Shown: positions 18,955-29,094 of the stretch, in pieces
Numbering within the stretch: position 1 is the first letter of the stretch
Layout: each line of letters starts with the position of its first letter
Source of the DNA: Spiroplasma chinense
GTDB lineage: Bacteria; Bacillota_I; Bacilli_A; Mycoplasmatales; Mycoplasmataceae
Length of the DNA stretch: 64,000 nt
Assembly: GCF_008086545.1 (NCBI RefSeq)
Contig: NZ_CP043026.1
Coordinates: 434,001 to 498,000, forward strand
Direction of reading: 5' to 3'
Translations under genes and position numbers: made by a program
Notes under the pieces: model-generated
The model's database searches: none
What the model was told of the DNA's origin: nothing
The model's input: only the letters and a program-made list of their open reading frames with translations

Positions 18955-19062
18955 AAAAAAGGCAGAGGTAGCAATATATGCTTGAGAAATACTCTTAGAA
19001 CCTGATCTAGTTAATACTAGCGTAGGAAGCCCTTAACAATTAAAATAGGTCTGCTTTTTTTC
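18955..19062 (+). promoter_or_regulatory. TPP (THI-box) riboswitch
   Basis: The hallmark elements of a thiamine-pyrophosphate aptamer are present: a GAGA following the P3 arm (TGCTTGAGA near 18978-18986), then AACCTGATCTAG, TTAATA, CTAGCGTAGGAAG (19000-19029). The CTAG/CTAG stem is P4/P5. A TACAAT -10 box lies at 18942-18947. A T run after GTCTGC (19049-19061) may be a terminator, since GCAGA at 18962-18966 or nearby sequence can pair with TCTGC. The gene downstream is a thiamine transporter component, which confirms the call. Confidence 0.88.
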
Positions 19063-19075
19063 GTGGAGGAAATTC

Positions 19076-20041
19076 ATGAAAAATGAACAAAAAAAGATTT
19101 TTAATATCTCAATAATTTCTTACATTGCTGTTCAAACTATATTGATTCTTGTTGGATTAATATTTTTGGTGATACATCTTGCGTCTAGAAAGACCTGAGA
19201 TGAAAATGGTGCTCTAGTTAGTATGAGTGCTGGAAACATAGCGATGATTTATATTCTATTTATTTTAGGATTTTTAATCATTGCTGTATTGCAAGCAGGT
19301 TATGTAATTATGATGATGCTTGAAAAAGAAGGACAATTAAAAAAACTTATCTTTTCAATCTTGCTACTAAATGTAGTAGGAATAGTGTACAGTTCTTTTG
19401 AAATAAAAGAATGAAATAGCAATATTGGTTATTTAAAACCAAAAAAATGAACTATCTATGAAATGTGTTATGTTGGATTACTATTGAGTTTATACTTACT
19501 AGTAAACTTCATTTCGGGATATATTCCCCCAATGCCATTTTGAATAACAATTTCATTTAAATATATATTCTTGTATGTTGGTGCATACTTGTTAAACTTT
19601 TGAGCTTGTCTGACACTTTGTGTTTTAGCAGCTAGTTTAACAGCTGTTATGCCAGGAACTGCTGTTCTATCACCGGTTCAATACTTATTCGACTATTGAT
19701 TTGTTACAGTAAGTTTTGCTCTTGCAAGTTTGTTTAAACCTGCAGATAATATAAAAAATAAATACGTGGAAGCTGCAAACTATATTACCTTTATAACAAT
19801 TCCTATGATTTGTGTATATGTATCAAGAGTTTTGTCAGGAGTATTATTTTGATTAAATCCTAAAGTTTATACATCTGTATATTATGATTTTGAATGAAAT
19901 GGAGCTTGAACTTATTCAATGATATTCAACGCTTTCAATACAATTTTTGACTATGCAACATTGCTAATATTGGTACCACCAACATGCAAGGTTATGAAAA
20001 TAGTAAAAGATAGACAAACTAGTTGAAATAAGGTTCGTTAA
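19076..20041 (+). CDS. thiT: Thiamine ECF transporter S component (ThiT-like)
   Basis: ThiT captures thiamine in the membrane for an energy-coupling factor ATPase module. The C-terminal 190 residues fit ThiT: NFISGYIPPMPFWITISFKYI, CVLAASLTAVMPGTAVLSPVQYLFDYWFVTVSFALASLF and VYVSRVLSGVLFW, with the tryptophan- and tyrosine-rich WNGAWTYSMIFN segment. The 321-residue protein carries about 120 extra N-terminal residues with three membrane helices not found in ordinary ThiT. Many tryptophans are TGA. The TPP riboswitch directly upstream strongly supports the substrate. GTGGAGGA precedes the ATG. The ECF ATPases and T component are not in this window. Confidence 0.85.
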
Positions 20042-20044
20042 ATA

Positions 20045-20084
20045 AAAAACCTGTTTTGTAAAAATCAAAACAGGTTTTTTATTT
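20045..20084 (+). terminator. Intrinsic terminator after thiT
   Basis: AAAAAACCTGTTTTG and its complement around TAAAAAT, with a T run. One of the strongest hairpins in the window. Confidence 0.88.
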
Positions 20085-20160
20085 TCATAAAATAAATGTT
20101 AAATTTGTTTTTTGTTTAAATAATATGTAATTTTGCTATAATCTTTTTAGTGAGGTATTT

Positions 20161-20874
20161 ATGGCACTACAATTTAAAAGAGTATTATTAAAAATTTCAG
20201 GTGAAGCACTAAAAGGTAACGAAGATATTTATGATAAAGATAAATTAGGAGATGTTGCTAGACAAGTTATAAAACTTGCAGAAGAAGGTCTACAAGTTGG
20301 TATTGTAATTGGTGGAGGAAACATTTGAAGAGGAAAATTGGCAGGAACATTAGAACTGCACAGAATTGAAGCAGACTACATGGGAATGTTGGCAACCATT
20401 ATGAACGCTTTAGCTTTTGAAGCAACATTGAAAAAAATGGGGTTTAGTAAAGTTAAAGTTTACTCATCATTAGAAATCAAAACAGTAACAACAGCATATA
20501 ACTATAGAGATGCACGTGAAAAATTAGACGAAGGTTATGTTGTAATTTTTGCTGGAGGAACAGGATACAGCTACTTTACAACAGATACTGGAGCATGCAT
20601 TAGAGGAATTGAAATTCAAGCTGATGCATTATTAATGGCAAAAAATGGAACAAAAGGTGTTTATGATTCAGATCCAAACGCTAATCCAAATGCAAAATTC
20701 TTAGATTCGTTAACTCATAGTGATTTGGTTGTACAGAATCTACAAGTAATGGATTCAACAGCAGCTACACTATCAAGAGATGGTAATTTAGAAATAGTTG
20801 TCTTTGATATGAATGGAAAAGACAATATTATTAAAATTGCCCACGGTGATTTAGAAGCAACATACATTAAATAA
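20161..20874 (+). CDS. pyrH: UMP kinase
   Basis: PyrH phosphorylates UMP to UDP in pyrimidine nucleotide synthesis. The 237 residues show the amino-acid-kinase fold: RVLLKISGEAL (residues 7-17), GIVIGGGNIWRG, MGMLATIMNALAFEATL, VVIFAGGTGYSYFTTDTGACIRGIEI and ALLMAKNGTKGVYDSDP. One TGA tryptophan is in NIWRG. A TATAAT box lies at 20137-20142 and GAGGT precedes the ATG. frr follows after 13 bases, a conserved pair in Firmicutes and Mollicutes. Confidence 0.96.
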
Positions 20875-20887
20875 GGAGTAAGAAAAC

Positions 20888-21433
20888 ATGATTAAAGATA
20901 TTTTAGAAAATGTTGAGTTAGAAATGGCTTCAACTATCGAATCATTTAATGATTATCTATTAAAAGTAAGAACTGGAAGAGCGAATGCTAATATGTTAAA
21001 AGGAGTAATGGTAGATTTCTACGGAACATTAACTCCAATTGAGCAAACTTCTCAAATCTCTTCTCCAGAACCACAACAATTAGTGGTTAAACCATACGAC
21101 AGAAGTCAAATTGGTTCAATTATTTCTGGAATTAATAAAGCTGATTTAGGTTTAAACCCAATGAGTGAAGCTGATTTAGTTAGAATCAACATTCCTTCAT
21201 TAACAGAAGAAACTAGAAAAGATTTAGTTAAAAAAGTTTTTAAAGAATTAGAACAATTTAAAGTTAGAATTAGAAACTTAAGAAGAGATGCAAATGATCA
21301 AATTAAAAAAGCAGATGTTACTGAAGATGATAAAAAATTTGGTGAATCTGAAGTTCAAAAATTAACAGATAAATTTGTCGCTCAATTAGATTCAGTTGCA
21401 AAAGCAAAAGAAAAAGATTTAATGTCTATTTAA
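20888..21433 (+). CDS. frr: Ribosome recycling factor
   Basis: RRF splits post-termination ribosomes with EF-G. The 181 residues match the family: N-terminal helix, KVRTGRANANMLKGVMVDFYGTLTPIEQTSQISSPEPQQLVVKPYD, and the C-terminal helices EETRKDLVKKVFKELEQFKVRIRNLRRDANDQIKK. It is co-transcribed with pyrH; AAGGAG precedes the ATG by 9 bases. A terminator ends the pair. No oddities. Confidence 0.97.
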   Translation: MIKDILENVELEMASTIESFNDYLLKVRTGRANANMLKGVMVDFYGTLTPIEQTSQISSPEPQQLVVKPYDRSQIGSIISGINKADLGLNPMSEADLVRINIPSLTEETRKDLVKKVFKELEQFKVRIRNLRRDANDQIKKADVTEDDKKFGESEVQKLTDKFVAQLDSVAKAKEKDLMSI

Positions 21434-21441
21434 TATAATTC

Positions 21442-21470
21442 ACACTTCAAAATATTTGAAGTGTTTTTTA
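21442..21470 (+). terminator. Intrinsic terminator after frr
   Basis: ACACTTCAAA/TTTGAAGTGT hairpin followed by TTTTTT. Confidence 0.85.
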
Positions 21471-21558
21471 TTGTTTTTTTAAACAAAAACCATTATTTAT
21501 TAAAAAAAATTTGCTTGAATTCTTGCATTAAACATATATACTAATAATGAGGTGCATT

Positions 21559-23283
21559 ATGGGCTATCAAAAAGGGGCATTAGTTAGTTATAATAACGAG
21601 AACTGAGTTATACTAGATATTCAAAAAAAACAAATATCTAGTGGGACTCTGAGTTTTTTGCATATAAAAAACATATTAACTCAGGAAACTGCTATTGTCG
21701 ATTCTAAAATGGTTTCTGAAATATCTGCAAAAAAACCTGCAGCTGTTCAAGAAAAAAGTATAGACGATACTGCATATATACAAGGCTTATTTAATGAAGT
21801 AGATATTAATACAGACGATTTTTTCTCATTAAATACAAACACTCTTTTTGACATAAATGATTTACAAGATGAAAGTGAAATGGATGAAAATGAAGATATT
21901 GATTTTGGGAAAATCAATATAAAACCAGAAGTTACAAAGTTAGTTGAAAACTTCCAAATTCCTGAAACTAAGGTTCATTTAACTTCAAGAAGACCATCTT
22001 ATCAAAGTTCAATTGAAAACTCTCCTTATGTTGATGAAACTTTAAGTAACATGAGTCCAATTGCAGAATTACCAACTCAAGAAATTATTCCTAAAAGAGT
22101 TATCAGAGAAAGAGAATATGCAAAAGAAGCTAAAAATATTTTAGAAGAGATTCAACAACCAATTGCAAATGAAGCAAATAACTTTGATCCGTTTGCAGAG
22201 TTGAATAGATTAGCTCCAGCTAAGGAATTGAATGCTCAAAAACAAAACACAAATGCAATTAATAATGATAGAAAATATGAAGACAATTTCAATAAACCAA
22301 CAGGTGTGTTTGGTCAAAATCCATTCTCTAGTGGACAAGATTTTAACAGAAACCAACATTTCCAAAGTAATCAAAACTTTAATAACCAAAATGTAACACC
22401 AGTACAAAATGTAACACCAGTACAAAATGCTGTAGTTGAAGAGAAAAAAATGGCAGATCCAAGAGTTTTTGATTATCAAAAATTTGAACAACAACCAGAA
22501 CCTGTTTTTAAAGAAAATTTAGAAGATGATTTCTCAACAAGAACTGACAAAATGGTAATTGAAGGATTAACTAAAAAAGCGGATAAATTTAAAGAAAAAC
22601 ACTTTGACGCTTTAACAACTGGACCTATAAATACCAAAAAATTACTTGATAGTTTTAACAAGAATAGAAAAATTCAAGAGAATTTAGATGATAATTTTGG
22701 TGAAAAAGATAAAGAAACAAACACTTTATTTGGAGTTAGTGGGAACTTTGATAGAGATGCTCTAAGAAATTCTAAAATTTATAGACAATTTAAAGTAATG
22801 TCTGCATGATTAATTGCTTTTGCATTCATGTTAATATTGATACCTTTAACTGGAATTTTTATAAAAATTGCAAATAGTTGAGTAGCAAACGGTGGAGAAA
22901 AAGTTGTATTTAGTGAAGTGTTCAAATTTTACTTACTAGAACCACACTTAACAAACAGTGAAAACATTTACTTTGCAGCAGATGTTTTATTAGTGATTGT
23001 AACTCCGGTTTGATTTATGCTATTCCTAGTTTATGGTATTGTTTACTTGGTAAATGTAAATGATAGACAGTACAAAAAAATAGCATTTTATAACTTCCAA
23101 CTTGAAAATAAAGTTGAAGTTATTGATTCTATTCAAGAATACAATAATGAATCAAGTGTATTTTTAATTAAGGTTCATAATGATATGAAAAAAATTAAAA
23201 AGGAACTTTCAGATATTAAACAAAAAACAAATATCAAACCAAAAGATGCAAAATCAGCAGAAAGACCAAACATCCCACATTAA
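21559..23283 (+). CDS. Large membrane protein with KOW-like N-terminus and disordered linker
   Basis: A 574-residue protein of unknown function. Residues 1-50 (GALVSYNNENWVILDIQKKQI...LHIKNILTQETAIVDS) look like a small beta-barrel of the KOW/SH3 type. Residues 55-410 are acidic, asparagine- and glutamine-rich and probably disordered, with an 18-bp direct repeat coding VTPVQN twice (22393-22428). Two membrane helices follow (about 414-435 and 475-500), then a charged end with a coiled-coil-like segment (KVHNDMKKIKKELSDIKQK). Only a few tryptophans, most as TGA. TGAGGTG lies 6 bases before the ATG. The plan suggests a membrane-tethered scaffold facing the cytoplasm; no homologue is recognised. 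Confidence 0.65.
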
Positions 23284-23297
23284 TGTGGGTTTTTTAT
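23272..23297 (+). terminator. Intrinsic terminator overlapping the stop codon
   Basis: CCCACATT/AATGTGGG with a T run; the last codons of the upstream gene form the 5' arm. Confidence 0.85.
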
Positions 23298-23338
23298 TGA
23301 TTTTATATTAAAATAATTAAAGTGAAAAAGGAGAGAAT

Positions 23339-24823
23339 ATGAATAATTGAGATCTAACAATATTAATGCCTATAATTTTAGTATTGGGTTTAGCAGTCTT
23401 TTGTTTCTTGATTTTTAATGAGAAATTAAAAAAAGATGTAATATTTTTTATATTAGAAGTGGCTATTTTTTGAATAGCTGCAGGATTTATAACATTTCAG
23501 TTTAGTTCTTCTAAATTGTTAGCTATTTCAAGTATTTCAAAAGCTGGTTATATCATTTTGTTATTATTTTCTTCTTCATTATTTACAATCTTTTTAAAAC
23601 CAATAGCTACTTTCTTTACTGGTGTAATTAGAATGAGAAAGGTTTGACTTTGAATTTCATATGGTTGTTTAATTATAATATCTTTAATTCTATTTATTGT
23701 TCCCGCTATTAATGCAACAACATTTATAGTTGGTTCTATTTTCTTATCTGTATTGTTGGCAACATCAACAATACATTATCTATTTTTAAATGAACAATAT
23801 TTTTACAGAATTAATACTTTACCAGTTACATGAATTTTATTTACTGTAATTGGATTTTCAACTTTACTTTCATTTTACTTTTCAAATTTACAAGAAGTTG
23901 TAATAAAATCTAACTTCAAATACATTGATTTAAGTTGCTTATTTATGGGAATCATAGTTTTGGCTATGAGTTTTATAAAAAAAGAAAACAAATCAACTGC
24001 GGGAGTATTTGACCCAACTGTAATAAGTCAATTACCTAAGAAAAACAATTATTATCTATTATTAATATACTGTTTAACATTTTTTATTGCTTTAACTTAC
24101 TATTTGAGTAGTTCTCTTACAACTAAATACTTTATTCAAATACGATTAATTGAAAAACAATATGCTCAAGAAACTATAAGATTAATGTCAAGATTATTTG
24201 ACCTATCATTTTTAGCGCCTTCAATTCTAGTTTCTTACTTTATTTTTAAATATTTATTAAAATATTTTGGTCAAAAATATTTCTTTGTTATAAATAATTT
24301 CCTATTATTTGGATGTTACACAGCTTTGGCTTTTATTACAAATCCATTTGCTTTCTTATGTGTAAATATCTTAATTGGAGTGTTTTATAACCAATTGATC
24401 TATACTTTATTTTCTGTATGTATGTTTTGAAACTATAGAGCTCCAAAGAACCCAGTTACTGGTTTCTTTGGGAGTGCATTATTTGGAGCAAAATATTTAG
24501 TTGAATCATTAGAAGGTATTATGCTAAAAAATAAAGTTGGTAGTTTTAAAGAAATTGAAGTGGTAGATAATTTAGTTTTACCAAATACAAATCTATCAAC
24601 TATTTCATCTGATTTTGCAGACGTAATTACGATATTATTTTCAATTTGTGCTGTCATTTTACTGCTTTGTGCTTTAATATTTTATTATACAAGTAATAAA
24701 ATATTTGTTGACTTTGTCAATTATAGATTGGCAACACAAAATCTAAAAAATATATTAAAAAGAAGAGTTATAGAAAAAACAAAAACTCAGATTGATGTTG
24801 AAAATCTAGAGTTAAGTGAATAG
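23339..24823 (+). CDS. Polytopic membrane protein, MFS-like
   Basis: A 494-residue protein with about twelve hydrophobic helices in two groups separated near residue 210-235 by a charged loop (IKKENKSTAGVFDPTVISQLPKKNN). This is the layout of major facilitator superfamily transporters, although the usual GxxxDRxGRR loop motif is not evident; IRMRKVWLWISYG occupies a similar place. Tryptophans are mainly TGA. The C-terminus ends in a charged helix (KRRVIEKTKTQIDVENLELSE). GGAGAGA precedes the ATG. It is followed after 9 bases by the epimerase-like gene, so a sugar-related substrate is possible but unproven. Confidence 0.6.
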
Positions 24824-24832
24824 GTGATAAGA

Positions 24833-25681
24833 ATGTACGAATTAAAAAATGATATTTTAGAGGCAAAATTTGAAATTGAAGAAAAAGGATTAGAAATTAG
24901 AAGTTTAAAACATAAAGGTAAAGAACTTCTTTATCAACAAGATGAAGATTGAGCTAAAAACTTTCCTGTTTTATTCCCAGTTTGTGGATATGTAAAAGGT
25001 AAATTTACATACAAAGGAAGTGAATATGAAGTTCCAAGACATGGTTTTTTTAAAGATATAAAAAACTGAAAAGTAAATAAAGTAAGTGATACTTTGTTTG
25101 AATTAACTTCAAAACCAGATGAAACTATTAAAAAAATGTATCCATTTGATTATGAATTAAAAGCAATTATAGAAATTGATGGAAACAGATTTAAATATAA
25201 TTTTGAAATTAAAAATGATGGTGAAAATGAAATGTATTTTTCATTTGGACATCACCCAGCATTTTTAATGAGCAGTGACAGTGAACTTGTTTTTGATAAA
25301 CCTCAAAAATACGTAACTGAAAATGGAGTTGAAAACTCTTATGTTCCAAATCAAGAAAACAAAATAGAGATAGCTAAATTTAGAATAAATGATTACGATT
25401 TTAGCGATTCTAAGTTCTTCTTGTTTGATGAATTTAATGGTGAAAAAGTTATTTATAACTTTGAAAACAAACAACTAGAATTTGATTTCAAAGGTTATCC
25501 ATACTTAGTTTTATGAAAAATGAGTGAAAAAAGTAACTTCTTTTGTATAGAACCTTGATATGGAGTACCAGATAATTTTGAACTTGAAAGTAGAGAGTTC
25601 AAAGATAAAATTGGTATTCAAAAATTAGAAAAAGGTCAAAGTAAGTTAATTACATTTGAATTCAGTATTAACGATAAATAG
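24833..25681 (+). CDS. Aldose 1-epimerase family protein
   Basis: A 282-residue beta-sandwich enzyme of the aldose 1-epimerase (mutarotase) superfamily, closest in pattern to the LacX-type branch of Firmicutes. Visible motifs: PVLFPVCGYVKGKF, YEVPRHGFFKDIKNW with the conserved histidine, YFSFGHHPAF with the second histidine, and CIEPWYGVPDN carrying the catalytic glutamate. These enzymes convert alpha and beta anomers of hexoses, possibly as phosphates. TAGGTGATAAGA precedes the ATG. It ends at a hairpin that also terminates ispG on the other strand. Confidence 0.82.
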
Positions 25682-25687
25682 ATATAT

Positions 25688-25720
25688 AAAAAATCAGCAT
25701 TTATTCTGCTGATTTTTTAT
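25688..25720. terminator. Bidirectional terminator between the epimerase gene and ispG
   Basis: AAAAATCAGCA/TGCTGATTTTT hairpin with A and T flanks. On the minus strand it overlaps the end of the ispG reading frame. Confidence 0.82.
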
Positions 25721-26792
25721 TTTTTCAGTTTTCATAATATTCCATAACTAGTTTTTTAAGTTCAGGAACCAATTCTTCTTGAGGTAAACTTTTGAAAATC
25801 TTACCTTTTTTAAATATAATTCCACCTTTATTTCCACCAGCAATACCAATATCTGCTTGAGCAGCTTCTCCAGGCCCGTTTACAACACAACCCAATACTG
25901 CAAGTTTTAGAGGAAAATGGAGATTTTCAACAAATTCTTCAATTTCAGTAACTACTTCTTTTAAAGAAAATTCTAATCTTCCACATGTAGGACAAGCTAT
26001 AACTTCTACCATGTTTTCAAATAAACCCATAGAATTAAGCAATCTTTTTGCTACCTTTATTTCAACTACTGGATCTTCACTTAAACTAATTCTTATAGTA
26101 CTTCCTATCCCTTGGTATAGTAAATAACCTATACCAAAACTAGACTTGATTGTACCATTTAACAAGCTTCCCGCCTCTGTAATTCCAATATGTGCAGGAT
26201 AATCTCATATTTCACTTGCCATTGTATATGCCTCTATTGCCATAATAGGGTCTGTTGCTTTTAAAGAATAGATAATATCTTTAAAGTTGTATTTTTCAAG
26301 AATTTCAATATGTTCTCTTAAAGCTTCAACCATACATTTTGCAGTTCATCCATATTTTGCAACTAATTTTTTAGGTAAACTACCAGAATTAACCCCAATT
26401 CTAATAGGAATGTTTTTTTCTCTACATTTTTCAACAACAGCAATTGTGTTTTCTTCAATTCCAATATTACCCGGATTGATTCTTATTTTTGCACAACCTG
26501 CATCAGCTGCTTTTAGAGCAAATTTAAAGTTGTAATGTATATCTGCAATTACTGGAAGTGAACTTTTTGAAACAAGTTCACTTAAAGCATTAGCATCTTT
26601 TTCATCTAAAACAGCTACTCTTACCAATTGGCAACCTTCAGCTGCTAAATTATCTATTTGTTTTAAAGTTTCTTGTATATTATGAGTTTTGGAGTTAGTC
26701 ATTGATTGAATAACAACTTGATTATTTCCACCAATTTGAATATTTCCAACCATTACTGGTCTTGTATCTTTTCTGTTTATCAAACAAAACAT
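25701..26792 (-). CDS. ispG: 4-hydroxy-3-methylbut-2-en-1-yl diphosphate synthase
   Basis: IspG (GcpE) is the [4Fe-4S] enzyme that makes HMBPP in the MEP isoprenoid pathway. The protein has about 363 residues: NRKDTRPVMVGNIQIGGNNQVVIQSMTNSKTHN near the start, CQLVRVAVLDEKDANAL, VIADIHYNFKFALKAADAGCAKIRINPGNIG, and the cluster ligands in ACPTCGRLEF and LGCVVNGPGEAAQADIGIAGG. The TGA at 25727-25725 is tryptophan, so the frame runs on to TAA at 25703-25701, ending NWKNKKSAE. The start is uncertain: ATG at 26792 abuts the GGAG; TTG at 26783 has better spacing to it; TTG at 26798 is also in frame. It is the only gene of the pathway here. Confidence 0.93.
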
Positions 26793-26871
26793 CTCCAATC
26801 TATTCTTTTAGTTTTGACTATAAAAATAATACAATAAAATAAGGACAATTGGGTAATAAAACAAAACATTG

Positions 26872-26893
26872 TTTTCCAAAAAAAATTGGAAAA
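26872..26893 (+). promoter_or_regulatory. Inverted repeat next to a TATAAT box, possible operator
   Basis: TTTTCCAA, six A, TTGGAAAA: a perfect 8-bp inverted repeat ending 4 bases before the TATAAT at 26898-26903 that probably drives the HEPN-like gene. It occupies the -35 region, where a recognisable -35 box is missing, as expected for a regulated promoter. Confidence 0.4.
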
Positions 26894-26925
26894 TTGGTAT
26901 AATATCAAATGTAGGAGAAATGAAT

Positions 26926-27768
26926 ATGGCTGACAAAATTACGATAAGAGATATTATTGAAATAAATAAGATTTTATCTACAAAATCATACTCATCAATT
27001 AAGGAGCTTAATGCATATTTTGATGTAATTGGTGAATATATTGATGAAACGTTTTTTGATAACGATATTATTATTGAAAGATTATTGCACTATTGTGAAG
27101 TGAGTGAAAGAAGAATCAATATTAGTGTGAGAAGAGTACCAGATATTGATTTAAAAGTAAGTCATGTACACGATTACCTTTCAAACTGTAAAAGAGCTTT
27201 AGAAAAAGCACTTTACAGCGATCCTGAAATTTTTAATTTTTCTATTTTTGTAGAAATCAAAAGTATAGTAAGATATTACTTGGAAAAAACTTATGAATAT
27301 CCAAGTTTAAAAGATTATGAAACACTTTACGGTGTAAACACAGTAGAATTTCATCAACAAAATGAAACATTTAAATATTTATATACTATTTTTGATAAAT
27401 TTACATATATTGCACGTCATTTAAATGATAAATATTTAAAAAAGGAAACCAATGATTTATCAGAAGTTAGTTTGAAGTTTTTTGCAGATTTTGCAAAAGA
27501 TATTTCATTTCTAACTAAAAATGCAAATGCTTTTCAAGAATTAAATGATACAATTGAGAGAATAACCTTCTCTAAAGCGTGACATTATATTAGAAAACTT
27601 AGAAATATACTAGAACATGATTTTGCAGACCCAGCTTGTAAATATAATATAACTTTTTCAATAGAGTTATTATTTATAATTGTTGGTAGAATTATGTTAG
27701 CTTTAAACAAGACTTTAAAAACAGAATTACAAATAAGAGAAACACTAGAAGAACTTAGAAATAAATAG
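26926..27768 (+). CDS. HEPN-domain-like protein (Cthe_2314-type)
   Basis: A 280-residue all-helical protein. The C-terminal segment AWHYIRKLRNILEHDFADPA contains R-x4-H (Arg226-Asn227 to His231), the catalytic signature of HEPN ribonucleases. A second histidine-bearing helix (YIARHLNDKYLKKE) lies upstream. Family resemblance is to the Cthe_2314 HEPN group; this is from the motif and helical pattern, not a search. HEPN proteins are often RNA-cutting toxins or stress effectors, but no antitoxin partner is seen nearby. The start at 26926 is preferred to the ATG at 26920 because AGGAG is 8 rather than 2 bases away. One TGA tryptophan lies just before the motif. Confidence 0.55.
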
Positions 27769-27782
27769 AAAGTAGGTATAAT

Positions 27783-28532
27783 ATGGAGAGATGAAATCAA
27801 GTTGAATTGAGTAATTTTTCAGGACCAATGGATTTATTGCTCCATATGATTAAAGATAAAGAAATTAACATCATGGATGTTAATTTACTGGACTTATCAA
27901 ACCAATACCTAGAATATATTAAAAAAGTTCTTGAATTAGATATTGAAATAGCAAGTGAATACTTGGTAATGGCAGCTTATTTAGTTGAAATCAAAACAAA
28001 ATTACTTATTCCAAAAGAAGTTGTTGAAGTCGACTCAAATTATGAAGAAGAACAAAGAGAAGAGTTGTTAGCAAAACTTCTAGAATATCACAAAATTAAA
28101 GAAGTTACAGACTTCTTTAAAGATAAACAAACAGAAGGATTAAAAGCTTTTAGTAAACCAAAAACTTTAATCAAAATTACAAAAATCGATGATGACAAAC
28201 TTCCTTTAGCTCCAAATAACGTGGATATGGATAAGTTCGCACAGATATTTTTAAGAGCAATTGAAAAAAGTAAGTCAAAAGTTATGGAAACAAATACTTT
28301 GACTACAACAGAGGTTTCACCAGAAGAAATTGCACAAGAAATTAAAGATTACTTGATTAAAAACAATATTTCTTCAATTAAGTTGGAAGACTTAATTGAA
28401 GAAAAAGAATTCTCACTAAGAATGTTGGTGGCAACATTCTTGGCGGTTTTAGATCTAGCGTCAAAAAATATAATTTCAATTTATCAAAACGCTGATGATG
28501 TTATTATTAATTTAATTAGAGAGGAAAAATAA
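27783..28532 (+). CDS. scpA: Segregation and condensation protein A
   Basis: ScpA is the kleisin that bridges SMC heads in the bacterial condensin. The 249 residues start MERWNQVELSNFSGPMDLLLHMIKDKEINIMD, the typical ScpA opening, and continue with SEYLVMAAYLVEIKTKLLIP; the C-terminal winged helix (SIKLEDLIEEKEFSLRMLVATFLAVLDLA) binds the SMC head. The start at 27783 rather than the inner ATG at 27828 restores the family N-terminus and reads one TGA tryptophan. AGTAGGT lies upstream. scpB follows after 1 base. Confidence 0.94.
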
Positions 28533-28533
28533 T

Positions 28534-29091
28534 ATGGATTTTAATAAGAAAATGGCTATAGTTGAAGGACTTTTGTTTGTTAATGGTGATGAAGGTACTT
28601 CAATGGATGATTTAAAATTCATCTTAGAAACAGATGATGAAACTTTAATTGAGCAAATCATCAACTCTTTAATTGAAAAATTTCAAAATGATGAGCAATC
28701 AGGTTTGGATATTCAACGATTTGCAAAAACAAAGTTTAGAATGATAACAAAAGTTGAAAATGCTGAACATTATAAAAAACTTACAAATGTTAAAACTGAA
28801 GCAAAACTTTCAACAGCAAGTATTGAAACACTTTCAATTGTTGCTTATAGAGGACCTATAACAAGACAAGGTGTTGAGCAAATTAGAGGAGTAAACTGTG
28901 AATCTATTTTTTATAAATTAAAATTAAGAAATTTAATTACAGAAGCTGGTAAATCTGAAGAGTTGGGAAAACCAACATTATACAAGGTAACTGAAGACTT
29001 TTTAAAATACTTTAATTTAAATAGTTTAGATGATTTACCAAAATTAAAAGAAAGCATATCTGAAGAATCAGATATATTTAAAAGGGACTAA
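28534..29091 (+). CDS. scpB: Segregation and condensation protein B
   Basis: ScpB dimers bind the middle of ScpA in the SMC complex. The 185 residues contain two winged-helix domains: KKMAIVEGLLFVNGDEGTSMDDLKFILE and the family signature STASIETLSIVAYRGPITRQGVEQIRGVNCESIFYKLKLRNLITEAG. It lies between scpA and rluB with 1 and 3 bases spacing, the standard Firmicutes order. GAGAGGA at the end of scpA is the binding site. Confidence 0.95.
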   Translation: MDFNKKMAIVEGLLFVNGDEGTSMDDLKFILETDDETLIEQIINSLIEKFQNDEQSGLDIQRFAKTKFRMITKVENAEHYKKLTNVKTEAKLSTASIETLSIVAYRGPITRQGVEQIRGVNCESIFYKLKLRNLITEAGKSEELGKPTLYKVTEDFLKYFNLNSLDDLPKLKESISEESDIFKRD

Positions 29092-29094
29092 AAA

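Noticed and set aside
26898-26903. The region at 26.8-26.9 kb as a replication origin with DnaA boxes
   Set aside because: No TTATCCACA-like repeats are present and dnaA/dnaN are not nearby.
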